A stretch of DNA of 64,000 nucleotides from Oleispira antarctica RB-8 (GCA_000967895.1 FO203512.1:2441350-2505349); one strand, 5' to 3'. Shown: positions 34,140 through 43,708, numbered from the stretch's first letter. A program made the numbers and translations. Notes: generated by a model not told the origin, from the sequence alone.

Positions 34140-35528
34140 ATGAGTACAGAGAAAAACACACCGGATTTCAGCGAAACCAGCATGCCCACGCAGGATTATA
34201 TCTCTCGCGTACTCGGCTATGCGGCGGCTGGCATTACCTTAATGATAGGTACGATTGTAGGTTATTTCTCTAGCAACATTCTATTAGTTGCCCTCATTGC
34301 CTTGGTTTACCCTCACCTACTTCAGTACTTTACTCGTTCATTCAGAACTCGCCATCCCTACGGTACGCGCCAAATTTTGATTCACGGCGATGCTATTTTA
34401 TGTGGAATAATGTTAGCGCTTATTGGCTTCCCTCTTGAGCTGACAATTTTATTCATCATTATGATCAATACCAGTTTTATTGTGGTGGGCAGTATTACTG
34501 CTTGGACGTTCTGTGTTATTTCACTTTTTATTGGTGCCGCACTGGGAGTATTAGGTTTTGGCTTCACCCCTGCGAAAGAGATACCGACCGAGGTTTTCAT
34601 TGCTGCCTCACTAGGTGTGGGTATGCACTTGGCGATCACCGCTTTCAACTCCCATCGCCAAGCTAGGGATTTAATGCGTTTAAAACGTAAATACCAAGGC
34701 CAAGTTGAGCGTTTTCAGCAATTATCGCACAAGGTTTCGAAATACATTTCCCCTCAAATTTGGGAATCGATTTTTTCTGGCCGCAAAGAAGTTCGTCTAG
34801 AAACGCAGCGCAAAAAACTGATTGTTTTCTTCTCAGATATTGTGGGCTTCACCGCACTTTCTGAGCAAATGGAAGCAGAAAGCTTAACCGATGTTCTAAA
34901 TACTTACTTAACAGAAATGTCCAAAGTAGCCCTTAAGCACGGTGGCACTATCGACAAGTTCATCGGTGACAGTGTTATGGTTTTCTTTGGGGACCCTAAA
35001 TCAAACGGCACTAAACGTGATGCCCTTGCCTGCTTAGCGATGGCTATTGATATGCGCCGCCACATGCAGATTTTGCGCAAAAAATGGATCGAACAAGGCA
35101 TTAAAGTGCCACTGCAAATTCGCATGGGCATTAATACGGGTTATTGCACCGTAGGAAACTTTGGCACTGAAAGCCGCATGGATTACACAATTATTGGCCA
35201 GGAAGTCAATCTTGCGAGCCGCCTTGAAAGCAGTGCGGAATCAGGAGAGATCTTGATCTCTGAAGAAACTTACAACCTAGTTAAAGATAAAATAATGTGC
35301 CGTTTAAAGGGCAAGGTAGAGATGAAAGGTTTCTCTCAACCCGTGGCGACGTATCAGGTAATTGATTTTCGTCGCGACCTAGGCGCCAACCCTAGCTTTA
35401 TTGAACACGACTCTGAGGGTTTCTCTTTGTACTTAGATACTCAAAAAGTAAAAAGCTATGACCAAGATCGTATCGCTGATGCTTTAGAAAGCGCGGCGAA
35501 AAAAATACGTAATAAGATTATTGCCTAG
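34140..35528 (+). CDS. cyaB: Class III adenylate cyclase, CyaB-like
   Basis: 462 residues. The first about 170 residues form around six membrane helices of the MASE2 type, followed by a coiled segment and a class III cyclase domain: metal-binding aspartates D233 (FFSDIVGFTALSEQ) and D277 (KFIGDSVMVFFGDP) and the GINTGYCTVGNFG / NLASRLE segments. It makes cyclic AMP at the inner membrane, as CyaB does in Pseudomonas aeruginosa where it controls virulence through Vfr. A terminator follows at 35571-35602. Confidence 0.87.
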   Translation: MSTEKNTPDFSETSMPTQDYISRVLGYAAAGITLMIGTIVGYFSSNILLVALIALVYPHLLQYFTRSFRTRHPYGTRQILIHGDAILCGIMLALIGFPLELTILFIIMINTSFIVVGSITAWTFCVISLFIGAALGVLGFGFTPAKEIPTEVFIAASLGVGMHLAITAFNSHRQARDLMRLKRKYQGQVERFQQLSHKVSKYISPQIWESIFSGRKEVRLETQRKKLIVFFSDIVGFTALSEQMEAESLTDVLNTYLTEMSKVALKHGGTIDKFIGDSVMVFFGDPKSNGTKRDALACLAMAIDMRRHMQILRKKWIEQGIKVPLQIRMGINTGYCTVGNFGTESRMDYTIIGQEVNLASRLESSAESGEILISEETYNLVKDKIMCRLKGKVEMKGFSQPVATYQVIDFRRDLGANPSFIEHDSEGFSLYLDTQKVKSYDQDRIADALESAAKKIRNKIIA

Positions 35529-35570
35529 GATTTTTTATAACACAAACCCACACACAATAAATCTATGAAT

Positions 35571-35602
35571 AAAAAAGCCCAATAGAAGCACTGGGCTTTT
35601 TT
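35571..35602 (+). terminator. Intrinsic terminator after cyaB
   Basis: AAAAAAGCCCA (35571-35581) pairs with TGGGCTTTTTT (35592-35602), with a 10-nt loop. The A run on the other side lets it serve the convergent queF transcript as well. Confidence 0.85.
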
Positions 35603-35647
35603 ATATTCTCACTTAGCAGCCACTCAGCCCCTAAAAATAATAGTCTT

Positions 35648-36481
35648 CTACTGGCGAATCGTTCTAAAATTAACCGCCTGCTTACTTTTATCTGAGCTGC
35701 GCATAGGATTAATATCCAAGCCACCGCGACGCACATATCGAGCATACACCGTTAACGACTCTGGCTGACAACGAGTCCATATATCCCAAAAGGTTCGTTC
35801 AACACACTGCTCATGAAAATCTTGATGTGTACGTAAAGAAACAATATAAGTTAGCAATGATTTCTCATCAATATGCGCACCTTTATATTCGATATAAATT
35901 GAACCCCAGTCAGGCTGACCCGTAACAGGACAATTCGATTTCAATAAATGGCTGACTAACAATCCTTCGAAATCCCCCGCTTCAGCGCCTGTTGCAAGGG
36001 TTAATATCTCAGGGTCTAATTCGTACTTATCCATTGAAATATCAAGATCATCAATGCATACCGACTTAGGCTCCGCAGGAAATCGATACTGCAACGATAA
36101 AATATCCACAGACACCCCTCCCCCTGCGGCGGCTGATAAATCTTTTTCCATACGCTGCTCAACCATTTCTTTATTGGCAAACTTCGTCTGATTGTAGGAG
36201 TTTAAATACAATTTAAAAGACTTTGATTCAATCAAGAATGGACTGGTTGCCGGCAAGCGAAATTCAGCCATAGCAACTTGAGGAATCCCCTTATCATTCA
36301 GCCAAGAAACCTCATAACCATTCCAAACATCCTCACCAAAAAAAGGCAAAGAATCACGCTCAATACCAACCGAGCTCCAACCTTCTGCACGAGATATTGG
36401 AAATAATAATGTCGGGTCATACCGATCAATATAAGCCGAATTTTTACCTAATGGATTATTTTCACTGTGTACCGATGCCAT
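35648..36481 (-). CDS. queF: 7-cyano-7-deazaguanine reductase (QueF)
   Basis: 277 residues, the long bimodular form. It reduces preQ0 to preQ1 with NADPH in queuosine synthesis. The catalytic Cys and Asp are C184 and D191 (NCPVTGQPDWGS), with the QueF signature ESKSFKLYLNSYNQTKF upstream and HEQCVERTFWDIW near the end. It stands 31 bp downstream of the ABC permease gene on the same strand. FolE, the pathway's first enzyme, is encoded 10 kb away. Confidence 0.95.
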   Translation of the reverse strand: MASVHSENNPLGKNSAYIDRYDPTLLFPISRAEGWSSVGIERDSLPFFGEDVWNGYEVSWLNDKGIPQVAMAEFRLPATSPFLIESKSFKLYLNSYNQTKFANKEMVEQRMEKDLSAAAGGGVSVDILSLQYRFPAEPKSVCIDDLDISMDKYELDPEILTLATGAEAGDFEGLLVSHLLKSNCPVTGQPDWGSIYIEYKGAHIDEKSLLTYIVSLRTHQDFHEQCVERTFWDIWTRCQPESLTVYARYVRRGGLDINPMRSSDKSKQAVNFRTIRQ

Positions 36482-36512
36482 AAAACCACCTACGTTTTTT
36501 TAATTTTAACGA

Positions 36513-37334
36513 TTAACTGCGCATGCCCGTGCCGCGCTTCAATAACCAAACACTAATACTCGACAATACGACAATGAAAGCCACTAACATAGCAATCGAA
36601 AATCCAACATTTACATCCGATATTCCCAATATGCCATAGCGAAAACTATTCACCATATAAAGAATAGGATTCAATTTAGATACATCCTGCCAGAATTCAG
36701 GCAATAATGAGATGGAGTAAAACACACCACCCAAATACGTTAAAGGCGTAATAATAAACGTAGGGACAATCGTAATATCATCAAACTTCGTGGCGAAAAC
36801 AGCATTAATAAAGCCACCCAAAGCAAATAAAATCGCAGACAAAATAGTCACAATAATAACCACCGGCAAGCTATGTAATTGCAAATCGGTAAAATACAAT
36901 GACAACAAGGTTACGATAATACCAACCATCACACCGCGAACCACACCGCCAATTACATACCCAGCCAAAATAACAGAAGGAAACACTGGAGAAACCATGA
37001 GTTCTTCAATTGATCGCTGAAATTTATTGCCAAAAAATGATGAAGATACGTTGCCATACGCATTGGTAATGACACTCATCATAATCAGACCAGGCACAAT
37101 GAACGACATATAATTAACGCCATCCATCTTACCAATACGCGAGCCAATAAGGTTACCGAAAATAATAAAATACAAGATCATGGTAATAGCAGGAGGCAGT
37201 AAAGTTTGCTGCCAAATGCGCATAAAACGACGTACTTCTTTAATTACTATGGTACTAAAGGCAACCCATTGAATGGAAAAAACACTGCGTTGAATACGCT
37301 GATCGCTGTGCGCAGCACTAACATTTTTATTCAT
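36513..37334 (-). CDS. ABC-2 type exporter permease (YadH-like)
   Basis: 273 residues from the ATG at 37334, one base past the stop of the ATPase gene and preceded by AAGGAAT; the frame continues upstream inside the ATPase gene but that part is not native. Six membrane helices of the ABC-2 family (FIVPGLIMMSVITNAYGN motif region, LTYLGGVFYSISLLP late). It pairs with the ATPase encoded just upstream to form an inner-membrane exporter like E. coli YadGH. The substrate is unknown. Confidence 0.88.
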   Translation of the reverse strand: MNKNVSAAHSDQRIQRSVFSIQWVAFSTIVIKEVRRFMRIWQQTLLPPAITMILYFIIFGNLIGSRIGKMDGVNYMSFIVPGLIMMSVITNAYGNVSSSFFGNKFQRSIEELMVSPVFPSVILAGYVIGGVVRGVMVGIIVTLLSLYFTDLQLHSLPVVIIVTILSAILFALGGFINAVFATKFDDITIVPTFIITPLTYLGGVFYSISLLPEFWQDVSKLNPILYMVNSFRYGILGISDVNVGFSIAMLVAFIVVLSSISVWLLKRGTGMRS

Positions 37335-37335
37335 A

Positions 37336-38310
37336 CTAGGATTCCTTATTCTGCGGGCTGTTCTTTTGACTTTTATCATCCTGCTGCCCAGTATCTTTAT
37401 GGTCATGCACCAGATTCACAAACAACTCTTCCAATCGGTTTGCTTTTGTACGCATGCTACGCACCTGAATATTGGCTTCTGTTAATACAGTGAAAACATC
37501 ATTCAAACTCTGACCCTTACTCACTGCAATTTCTAAACAATCAGCCGCAACATGCACAAGAGAATAATCAGCTAACGGAGGCAAGCTGTCTAAATCACCC
37601 TCAACATCCAATATAAACGTCTCAGTTTTAAGCTGGCTCAATAATTCACGCACACTGGTATTAGTAACAATTTCGCCGTTATTAATAATCGCTATGTTTT
37701 TACACAATTGCTCAGCTTCTTCCAAATAATGCGTTGTTAAAATAATGGTCGTGCCTTCTTCATTCAACCTTTTCATGAACTCCCACATAGACCGGCGCAG
37801 CTCAATGTCGACCCCCGCAGTGGGCTCATCTAAAATAAGAATTTGAGGCTTATGAATCAACGCACGGGCAATCATTAAACGGCGTTTCATGCCCCCAGAA
37901 AGCATTCTGGAAGTCTCATCCCGCTTATCCCACAAGTCCAATGCCTTCAGCAGGCTTTCGGCGTGTGCAGCCACTTGCTTCGCGGTCAAACCGTAATAGC
38001 CCGCTTGAGTGATGACGATGTCATACACTTTTTCAAACTGATTAAAATTAAATTCCTGCGGAACAACACCCAAACACTGCTTAGCGGCAAACGTATCCGT
38101 TACCAGGTCATGCCCCATAATAGACACACTGCCAGACGTTTTTTGCACCAAAGAAGAAACGATGCCTAATATCGTCGACTTACCCGCCCCATTAGGGCCC
38201 AATAAAGCAAAGAAATCTCCTTGCTCAACGGTTAAATCAATTCCTTTTAACGCTTTAAAGCCATTTCCGTAGACTTTCTCTAGCCCTTGGATGGATAATG
38301 CAGCAGTCAT
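37336..38310 (-). CDS. ABC exporter ATP-binding protein (YadG-like)
   Basis: 324 residues. Walker A GPNGAGKST, signature LSGGMKRRLMIARAL, Walker B ILILDEPTAGVD and the H-loop TTHYLEEAEQ are intact. A C-terminal regulatory tail ends in a polar, charged stretch. Works with the permease encoded immediately downstream. The pair adjacent to a PA2817-like gene parallels the PA2811-PA2817 neighbourhood in Pseudomonas aeruginosa. Confidence 0.9.
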   Translation of the reverse strand: MTAALSIQGLEKVYGNGFKALKGIDLTVEQGDFFALLGPNGAGKSTILGIVSSLVQKTSGSVSIMGHDLVTDTFAAKQCLGVVPQEFNFNQFEKVYDIVITQAGYYGLTAKQVAAHAESLLKALDLWDKRDETSRMLSGGMKRRLMIARALIHKPQILILDEPTAGVDIELRRSMWEFMKRLNEEGTTIILTTHYLEEAEQLCKNIAIINNGEIVTNTSVRELLSQLKTETFILDVEGDLDSLPPLADYSLVHVAADCLEIAVSKGQSLNDVFTVLTEANIQVRSMRTKANRLEELFVNLVHDHKDTGQQDDKSQKNSPQNKES

Positions 38311-38375
38311 ATTAAACCTTTATCTAAAACCATTTACGATAGAACCCTTTAAATCGTATCAACAGAGTACAAAGA

Positions 38376-38771
38376 ATGAACCAACGGCTCGCCTACCATG
38401 TAGAACTATTAAACCAACTAGCAATACAACTCGCTAAAGTGGAAACCTCAGATCAAGAATACAATCAAGAAAATACCATTCTACAGCAACTTGGCCAGCT
38501 GATTGAGTCTTTAAAGGACCCTTCTGCGCAACAGTATGATTCAGCGATCTTCGAAGGGCAGCAATGGCTGCATCGTTTTTTAACTCACAACCCAGAATTG
38601 GCACCGGCTATTCACCGCGACCTGTTATGGTTTTTTGGTGGTGATTGCCTTCACTTTATGCCAGATGACGAAATTGAGAAATACCAGTTACTTGATGACG
38701 CGATGGCCGAAGCCATGTTACGTAATGCACCGTTTAATTATACGTTATCACGCGAAGCTATTTTCAAATAA
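38376..38771 (+). CDS. PA2817-like conserved protein
   Basis: 131 residues, soluble, mainly helical. The segment DLLWFFGGDCLHFMPDDEIEKYQ is characteristic of the PA2817 family of gammaproteobacteria, whose function is not known. It diverges from the YadGH-like exporter genes, and a terminator follows at 38790-38837. Confidence 0.75.
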   Translation: MNQRLAYHVELLNQLAIQLAKVETSDQEYNQENTILQQLGQLIESLKDPSAQQYDSAIFEGQQWLHRFLTHNPELAPAIHRDLLWFFGGDCLHFMPDDEIEKYQLLDDAMAEAMLRNAPFNYTLSREAIFK

Positions 38772-38789
38772 GCGCTGCACTATAATCAG

Positions 38790-38837
38790 CCCCACCCAAC
38801 CTATTAACTCGCGTTAAATAGATTGTGGGGTTTTTTT
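38790..38837 (+). terminator. Intrinsic terminator after the PA2817-like gene
   Basis: CCCCAC (38790-38795) pairs with GTGGGG (38825-38830), extended inside by a second imperfect stem around CTATTAAC and GTTAAATAG with a TCGC loop, and followed by seven T. Confidence 0.85.
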
Positions 38838-38873
38838 AGGCCTGCTATTTTTCGACACCCAAATAACAGACAT

Positions 38874-38904
38874 AAAAAAAGCCGCTTCAGTTACCTGAAG
38901 CGAC
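38874..38904 (-). terminator. Terminator of the tRNA-Glu/Gly operon
   Basis: GCCGCTTCAG (38881-38890), loop TTAC, CTGAAGCGAC (38895-38904). On the minus strand it is followed by seven T (A run 38874-38880). It lies just downstream of the last tRNA-Gly. Confidence 0.9.
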
Positions 38905-38914
38905 TTTTAGAATT

Positions 38915-38990
38915 TGGAGCGGAAAAGGAGACTCGAACTCCCGACCCCAACCTTGGCAAGGTTATGCTCTACCAACTGAGCTATTTCCGC
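38915..38990 (-). tRNA. tRNA-Gly (GCC), copy 1
   Basis: 76 nt with CCA. Acceptor GCGGAAA pairs with TTTCCGC, and the anticodon loop gives GCC. Last gene of a four-tRNA minus-strand array and identical to the copy at 39256-39331. Confidence 0.96.
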
Positions 38991-39015
38991 TGAATGATTT
39001 AACTGATTCCTCAGC

Positions 39016-39041
39016 AGGTTAACAACTTCACTTGTTAACCT
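39016..39041. other. Perfect hairpin in the tRNA spacer
   Basis: AGGTTAACAA (39016-39025) and TTGTTAACCT (39032-39041) with a 6-nt loop, between tRNA-Gly copy 1 and tRNA-Glu copy 1. There is no T run, so it is more likely an RNA-processing structure than a terminator. The spacer of the other pair lacks it. Confidence 0.6.
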
Positions 39042-39075
39042 CGAACTTGTCAATACGTTCTTTCGTGAGAAAGAA

Positions 39076-39151
39076 TGGTATCCCCAAGGGGATTCGAACC
39101 CCTGTTACCGCCGTGAAAGGGCGGTGTCCTAGGCCTCTAGACGATGGGGAC
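39076..39151 (-). tRNA. tRNA-Glu (TTC), copy 1
   Basis: 76 nt with CCA. The anticodon loop CTTTCAC gives TTC, and the body closely follows the E. coli tRNA-Glu sequence. Identical to the copy at 39381-39456. Confidence 0.96.
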
Positions 39152-39255
39152 ACACCGTTTGAGTGATGTGCATTCTACACATCAAATTTTGATTTGCAAG
39201 TAATTTATTCTTACAAATCAATAACTTAACTTTAGCCTAGTAAAGATAAATTATT

Positions 39256-39331
39256 TGGAGCGGAAAAGGAGACTCGAACTCCCGACCCCAACCTTGGCAA
39301 GGTTATGCTCTACCAACTGAGCTATTTCCGC
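39256..39331 (-). tRNA. tRNA-Gly (GCC), copy 2
   Basis: Same 76-nt sequence as the copy at 38915-38990. Second gene in transcription order of the array Glu-Gly-Glu-Gly. Confidence 0.96.
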
Positions 39332-39380
39332 ATCACACATCGATTAACAACGTACTGATACCAATCTTTCCGAAGAAGGA

Positions 39381-39456
39381 TGGTATCCCCAAGGGGATTC
39401 GAACCCCTGTTACCGCCGTGAAAGGGCGGTGTCCTAGGCCTCTAGACGATGGGGAC
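39381..39456 (-). tRNA. tRNA-Glu (TTC), copy 2
   Basis: Same 76-nt sequence as the copy at 39076-39151. First gene of the array; the promoter should lie in 39457-39581. Confidence 0.96.
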
Positions 39457-39581
39457 GTCTTGTCTAATCAACGGCGCGCATTCTATGAAGGATACGTATT
39501 TGAGTCAACCCCTTTTTTACGTCTAGACTGTATTTATATAAATAAATCTCGTAAACGATGAATATAGGGTGAAACAGAGAT

Positions 39582-40352
39582 ATGTCTATTTCCAGTTTAA
39601 TTTTAGCTGTCGTACTTGTCTGTACGCTCTGCATTATCAGTCTTTGGTTAGTACAACTAAAGCGCCAAAAGGCTATAGAGAAAGCACGTAAAACAATTAT
39701 TTATAACGCGCAAATTAATCAACTCCTGCAGATTGCTGAAGCAACAGCGCAATATATTGACGATCAATTGATTCTGTTTTTAGCCAATCGTATCGATTAC
39801 AGTGCACAGTTACTCTATCGCTCTAAAATCGTCCCCGACAAACGCAGCCAGAATACGATCGAACAAGCTCAAAACTGGGTGCTTGACCCTAAAAGCTTAC
39901 GTAAGCAAGCTCGCAAAGGTAAAAAGGAGAGTCAGCAAAAAAGCTTAAACTTACTCAAGTCAATCATCCAGCATATTCGCCAAGGCGTTTTGGAGCAGCA
40001 GGTGAGTCGCAGTGAAGCAAAGTTACTTGCTCACTCCACAAGGTTCGGAAGAATAAAACTCAACTGCTTTCACTATCAGCAAGCGGCCGAAGAGGCATTA
40101 AGAAAAGGCGAGTTAACACAAGGCATCGATTCATTAAAAAAAGTGACAACATTGCTCAATAAGGCATCACCCCTTCCCAAAGATTTAAAACAACAGCTGA
40201 TAAGTTGTCAGGACTTAATTGATAAAACGCAACTCACCCTAAATGACGAACGAGAGAATACAGGCAGTAAACGCCTAGAAGAAGAATTTGATAAAGAAGA
40301 AGAGCTGGATCAAAAGCAGGACTGGCAAAAAAAGCAGCTGTATGACCAATAG
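39582..40352 (+). CDS. Hypothetical membrane-anchored helical protein
   Basis: 256 residues: one N-terminal membrane helix (about 5-25), then a basic, mainly helical region and a highly charged C-terminal tail rich in Glu, Lys and Gln. The ATG at 39582 follows AACAGAGAT. I do not recognise the family, but composition and length support a real gene. It is alone on the plus strand between the tRNA array and the convergent OhrR-like gene. Confidence 0.6.
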   Translation: MSISSLILAVVLVCTLCIISLWLVQLKRQKAIEKARKTIIYNAQINQLLQIAEATAQYIDDQLILFLANRIDYSAQLLYRSKIVPDKRSQNTIEQAQNWVLDPKSLRKQARKGKKESQQKSLNLLKSIIQHIRQGVLEQQVSRSEAKLLAHSTRFGRIKLNCFHYQQAAEEALRKGELTQGIDSLKKVTTLLNKASPLPKDLKQQLISCQDLIDKTQLTLNDERENTGSKRLEEEFDKEEELDQKQDWQKKQLYDQ

Positions 40353-40389
40353 TTCGCTACAGCATACTCTCTCATCTAATATTACCGTT

Positions 40390-40863
40390 CTACGGCAATA
40401 CGCGCAGTACAGCTTTTAACGTTTCTCTGAGTTTAATTAGGTGTTTATTATCAACATCAGCCTGACAAAGCAGTGCCTGTGGAATATGTTTAGCCGCCTC
40501 TCTTAAATCGATACCCGCCGTCGTTAAGCTCACAATAACAATGCGTTCATCTTTCTCACTGCGCTGACGACTTAATAAACCTTTAGCCTCCATCCGCTTC
40601 AGCAAAGGCGTTACCGTACCTGTATCAAGCTTTAACTTATCAGTGAGTTGACTAACCGCCAACCCCTTCCGCTCGTCTTCCAAGCCTTGCCACATAACCA
40701 ACATAACCAAATATTGAGGATAAGTCAGATCCAGCGGCTTCAATAACGGCGTATAGTTTTGTATGACCTTGCGCGACAAGCTGTAGAGGCTAAAGCACAA
40801 CTGGTTATCCAGGTGCAATTCAGAATACACTTCTAACGAATCATTTTTAAAATCTTGTGCCAT
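40390..40863 (-). CDS. MarR-family regulator, OhrR-like
   Basis: 157 residues from the ATG at 40863; an earlier in-frame ATG lies within the peroxidase gene. Winged-helix MarR protein. LDNQLCFSLYSLSRKV carries the cysteine at the position used for peroxide sensing in OhrR, and KLKLDTGTVTPLLKRMEAKGLLSR is the DNA-reading helix. By analogy it represses hydroperoxide-defence genes until the Cys is oxidised. Its start overlaps by a few bases the region behind the glutathione peroxidase stop, so the two are co-transcribed, and the peroxidase is a likely target. Confidence 0.85.
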   Translation of the reverse strand: MAQDFKNDSLEVYSELHLDNQLCFSLYSLSRKVIQNYTPLLKPLDLTYPQYLVMLVMWQGLEDERKGLAVSQLTDKLKLDTGTVTPLLKRMEAKGLLSRQRSEKDERIVIVSLTTAGIDLREAAKHIPQALLCQADVDNKHLIKLRETLKAVLRVLP

Positions 40864-40870
40864 CGATTTT

Positions 40871-41350
40871 TTAACCTGCCAATGCCGCTTCAATATCAGA
40901 TTTCAATGCTTCAGGCTTAGTCGTTGAGGCATAGCGCACAACACGACCCTGCCTGTTAATCAAAAATTTAGTGAAGTTCCACTTAATCTTCTTTGTTCCC
41001 AAAACACCTGGCGCCTTAACCTTCAGCTCTTGATACAACGGCGCGGTATCATCGCCGTTTACTTCAATTTTGGAGAACATAGGAAAGCTAACACCGTAGT
41101 TTTTCTGGCAAAAGCTCGCGATTTCACTATCAGCACCCTTCTCTTGCTCACCAAACTGGTTACAAGGAAAACCTAAAACCACCAGCCCTTGCGCCTTATA
41201 CTCTTCATACAAAGCCTCTAGACCTTCATATTGACTTGTAAAGCCACATTTACTGGCGGTATTAACAATAAGAACGACATTGCCTTGGTATTGCGAAAGA
41301 TCCTGCATCTCTCCTGACAATAACGGCATTTTCTTATTTAGTAGTGACAT
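40871..41350 (-). CDS. Glutathione/thioredoxin peroxidase
   Basis: 159 residues. The peroxidatic residue is a cysteine (C35, [15 protein letters not shown]), with Q65 ([10 protein letters not shown]) and W124 (KWNFTKFLI) completing the catalytic triad. It reduces hydrogen and organic peroxides. There is no signal peptide, so it is cytoplasmic. An OhrR-like regulator gene follows directly and msrB precedes it by 115 bp, forming a small oxidative-defence group. Confidence 0.92.
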   Translation of the reverse strand: MSLLNKKMPLLSGEMQDLSQYQGNVVLIVNTASKCGFTSQYEGLEALYEEYKAQGLVVLGFPCNQFGEQEKGADSEIASFCQKNYGVSFPMFSKIEVNGDDTAPLYQELKVKAPGVLGTKKIKWNFTKFLINRQGRVVRYASTTKPEALKSDIEAALAG

Positions 41351-41465
41351 GAATATATTCCTATTTCAGTTTTTAATGCATTTAATTTGCATTATTTAAA
41401 CAGCTAAAACTATATTGTGCAAAATATTATTGATCAGAATATAATTTGCCTTAAGTTTTCTTAGT

Positions 41466-41888
41466 CTACGACTCTTTATCAACCTTATTTTCATCCAGTT
41501 TGATTGAGGCTGAGTTAATGCAATAACGTAGCCCCGTCGGTGCAGGGCCATCAGGAAAAACATGGCCTAGGTGCGCGTCGCAACGCTTACACACGACTTC
41601 GGTGCGAAGCATAAAGTGACTGATGTCTTTATGCTCTTCAACCGCACTTTCAGCCACTGGCTGACTAAAACTAGGCCAACCACAGCCTGCATCAAATTTT
41701 GATTCTGAATCAAACAACACTTCACCGCAGCAAATACACTGATATTGCCCTGCTTTCTCACAATCATGATATTTGCCGGTAAAAGGACGCTCAGTGCCTT
41801 TTTTCTGGGTAACGAAATACGTTTCATCATCCAATATCTCGGCCCATTCTGCGGGTGTTTTTACAATTTTACCTTTATCTGAACTCAT
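41466..41888 (-). CDS. msrB: Peptide methionine-R-sulfoxide reductase MsrB
   Basis: 140 residues. It repairs methionine-R-sulfoxide. The catalytic cysteine is C123 in RYCINSASI. Two CxxC knuckles, C51/C54 and C100/C103, bind structural zinc. The GCGWPSF and [10 protein letters not shown] blocks are intact. Divergent from alaA. Length is full. Confidence 0.95.
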   Translation of the reverse strand: MSSDKGKIVKTPAEWAEILDDETYFVTQKKGTERPFTGKYHDCEKAGQYQCICCGEVLFDSESKFDAGCGWPSFSQPVAESAVEEHKDISHFMLRTEVVCKRCDAHLGHVFPDGPAPTGLRYCINSASIKLDENKVDKES

Positions 41889-41990
41889 TATTTATTACTC
41901 ACTTTCAATCTCTGTAATTCTTTATCATTCAAGGGTATCATTAGCTGTTTATAATTTTGTGACTTTTTAATTTAAGGTGGAATGCGCTCC

Positions 41991-43208
41991 ATGCAGGATA
42001 TTCTCAAATCCAACAAACTGGCTAATGTTTTTTACGATATTCGTGGGCCCGTTGCGCATGCCGCCAAGAAAATGGAAGAAGACGGCCATCGCATTCTTAA
42101 GCTGAATATTGGCAACCCGAAACCTTTTGGCCTCGATGCTCCCGAAGAAATCATCCAAGATGTGATTCTAAACTTACCTGATTCTGAAGGCTATTGCGAT
42201 TCAAAAGGTCTATTTTCTGCACGCAAAGCGGTCATGCAATACAGCCAACAAAAAGGCATTAAAGACGTAGGCATTGAAGATATTGTTCTGGGTAATGGCG
42301 TCAGCGAACTGATCGTAATGTCGATGCAAGGCTTGCTTAATAGTGGCGACGAAGTACTGATCCCTTCACCAGACTACCCTCTTTGGACCGGAGCCGTGAG
42401 TTTAGCTGGCGGCACGCCTATTCACTATCATTGTGATGAGCAATCCAACTGGTTTCCAGATATGGATGATATTCGCAAAAAAGTGAATAAAAAGACCAAA
42501 GCACTGGTACTGATTAACCCGAACAATCCAACAGGTGCGGTATATCCTGATGAAGTATTGCTAGAGCTTATTCAAATTGCCCGTGAAAATAACTTGATCG
42601 TTTTCTCTGATGAGATCTACGACAAAATTTTATTTGATGGTGCAACACATACGTCCACCGCATCACTGGCAGATGATTTATTATTCATAACCTTCAATGG
42701 CCTGTCTAAAAATTATCGTCTAGCAGGCTTCCGCGCAGGCTGGATGATCATCAGCGGTGCAAAACACCGAGCTAAAGACTATATCGAAGGTTTAGAAATG
42801 CTGGCATCGATGCGTTTATGCGCAAATGTGCCGTCGCAGCATGCAATTCAAACCTCACTTGGCGGCTACCAAAGCATTGATGATTTAGTCGCGCCTGGCG
42901 GTCGCATTTACGAGCAGCGCAACATTGCTTATGAAGCTTTAAATAGTATTCCTGGCATCAGCTGTACCAAACCTATGGGGGCGCTATATTGCTTTCCTAA
43001 AGTCGATATCAAAAAATTCAACATTCATAATGACGAACGCATGGTATTGGATTTATTAGAACAGCAAAAAATATTAGTGGTTCACGGCACAGCGTTCAAC
43101 TGGGCGCAACCCGATCACTTCCGCGTGGTATTTTTACCCCGCCCTGAAGATTTAAATTTGGCATTAGATAAGATGGGGCAGTTTTTCTCCACTTATAAAC
43201 AGCTGTAA
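41991..43208 (+). CDS. alaA: Alanine aminotransferase AlaA
   Basis: 405 residues if started at the ATG at 41991, which aligns the N-terminus KSNKLANVFYDIRGPV with that of E. coli AlaA; an ATG three codons upstream is closer to AAGGTGG. Fold-type I PLP enzyme that makes alanine from pyruvate with glutamate as donor. Motifs are NIGNPKPFG, NPNNPTGAVY, SDEIYDK and the PLP-binding lysine K240 in GLSKNYRLAGFRAGW. The next gene begins 3 bp after its stop. Confidence 0.93.
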   Translation: MQDILKSNKLANVFYDIRGPVAHAAKKMEEDGHRILKLNIGNPKPFGLDAPEEIIQDVILNLPDSEGYCDSKGLFSARKAVMQYSQQKGIKDVGIEDIVLGNGVSELIVMSMQGLLNSGDEVLIPSPDYPLWTGAVSLAGGTPIHYHCDEQSNWFPDMDDIRKKVNKKTKALVLINPNNPTGAVYPDEVLLELIQIARENNLIVFSDEIYDKILFDGATHTSTASLADDLLFITFNGLSKNYRLAGFRAGWMIISGAKHRAKDYIEGLEMLASMRLCANVPSQHAIQTSLGGYQSIDDLVAPGGRIYEQRNIAYEALNSIPGISCTKPMGALYCFPKVDIKKFNIHNDERMVLDLLEQQKILVVHGTAFNWAQPDHFRVVFLPRPEDLNLALDKMGQFFSTYKQL

Positions 43209-43211
43209 ATC

Positions 43212-43604
43212 ATGCTAGATGTTCATATCGATGATTTCTTTAAAGACTGTGCAGTGATTTTACTGCACGGCTTTAAATACTTCCCAGCCAAACAAGTACT
43301 CTACGTTGAAGATATTTGCGGCCCTGACGAAGCGGATGAATTCGGTTTACACAGCCCAAGACATCTCGCCGGCTTTGGTGCCATTATGTGGTTACAAGAA
43401 GAAGGTTATATTCGTTTCAGTGAAGTCGATCGCCAAGAATCCGTAGATGATTTTGTACTCGCAAGCAAAGCCTTTACTCGCCTTCTAATAGTCGATGGTG
43501 AAGAACCCACTACTAGCCTTGCCCAAAAAATCGAGTTTGCACGCCTGCAGCATGATTCAAATTTACTGGCTCGTTTAATGCGAGATCATTTTTTACTCTC
43601 CTAA
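43212..43604 (+). CDS. Conserved hypothetical protein linked to alaA
   Basis: 130 residues, soluble. FKDCAVILLHGFKYFPAKQVLYVEDI and HSPRHLAGFGAIMWLQEEGYIRF suggest an alpha/beta protein, perhaps with a winged-helix-like part, but I cannot name the family. It starts 3 bp after alaA, so translation is coupled to it. A regulatory or accessory role is a guess only. Confidence 0.6.
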   Translation: MLDVHIDDFFKDCAVILLHGFKYFPAKQVLYVEDICGPDEADEFGLHSPRHLAGFGAIMWLQEEGYIRFSEVDRQESVDDFVLASKAFTRLLIVDGEEPTTSLAQKIEFARLQHDSNLLARLMRDHFLLS

Positions 43605-43708
43605 GCAGCTTTCCGCCCTTAAAAACTTCAGCACTGACCAAACTTTACGTATTTATCAATAAAGTTTAATCACAAGAGGCTGCTCTTCTATCAACTTCCT
43701 GTTAAGAT

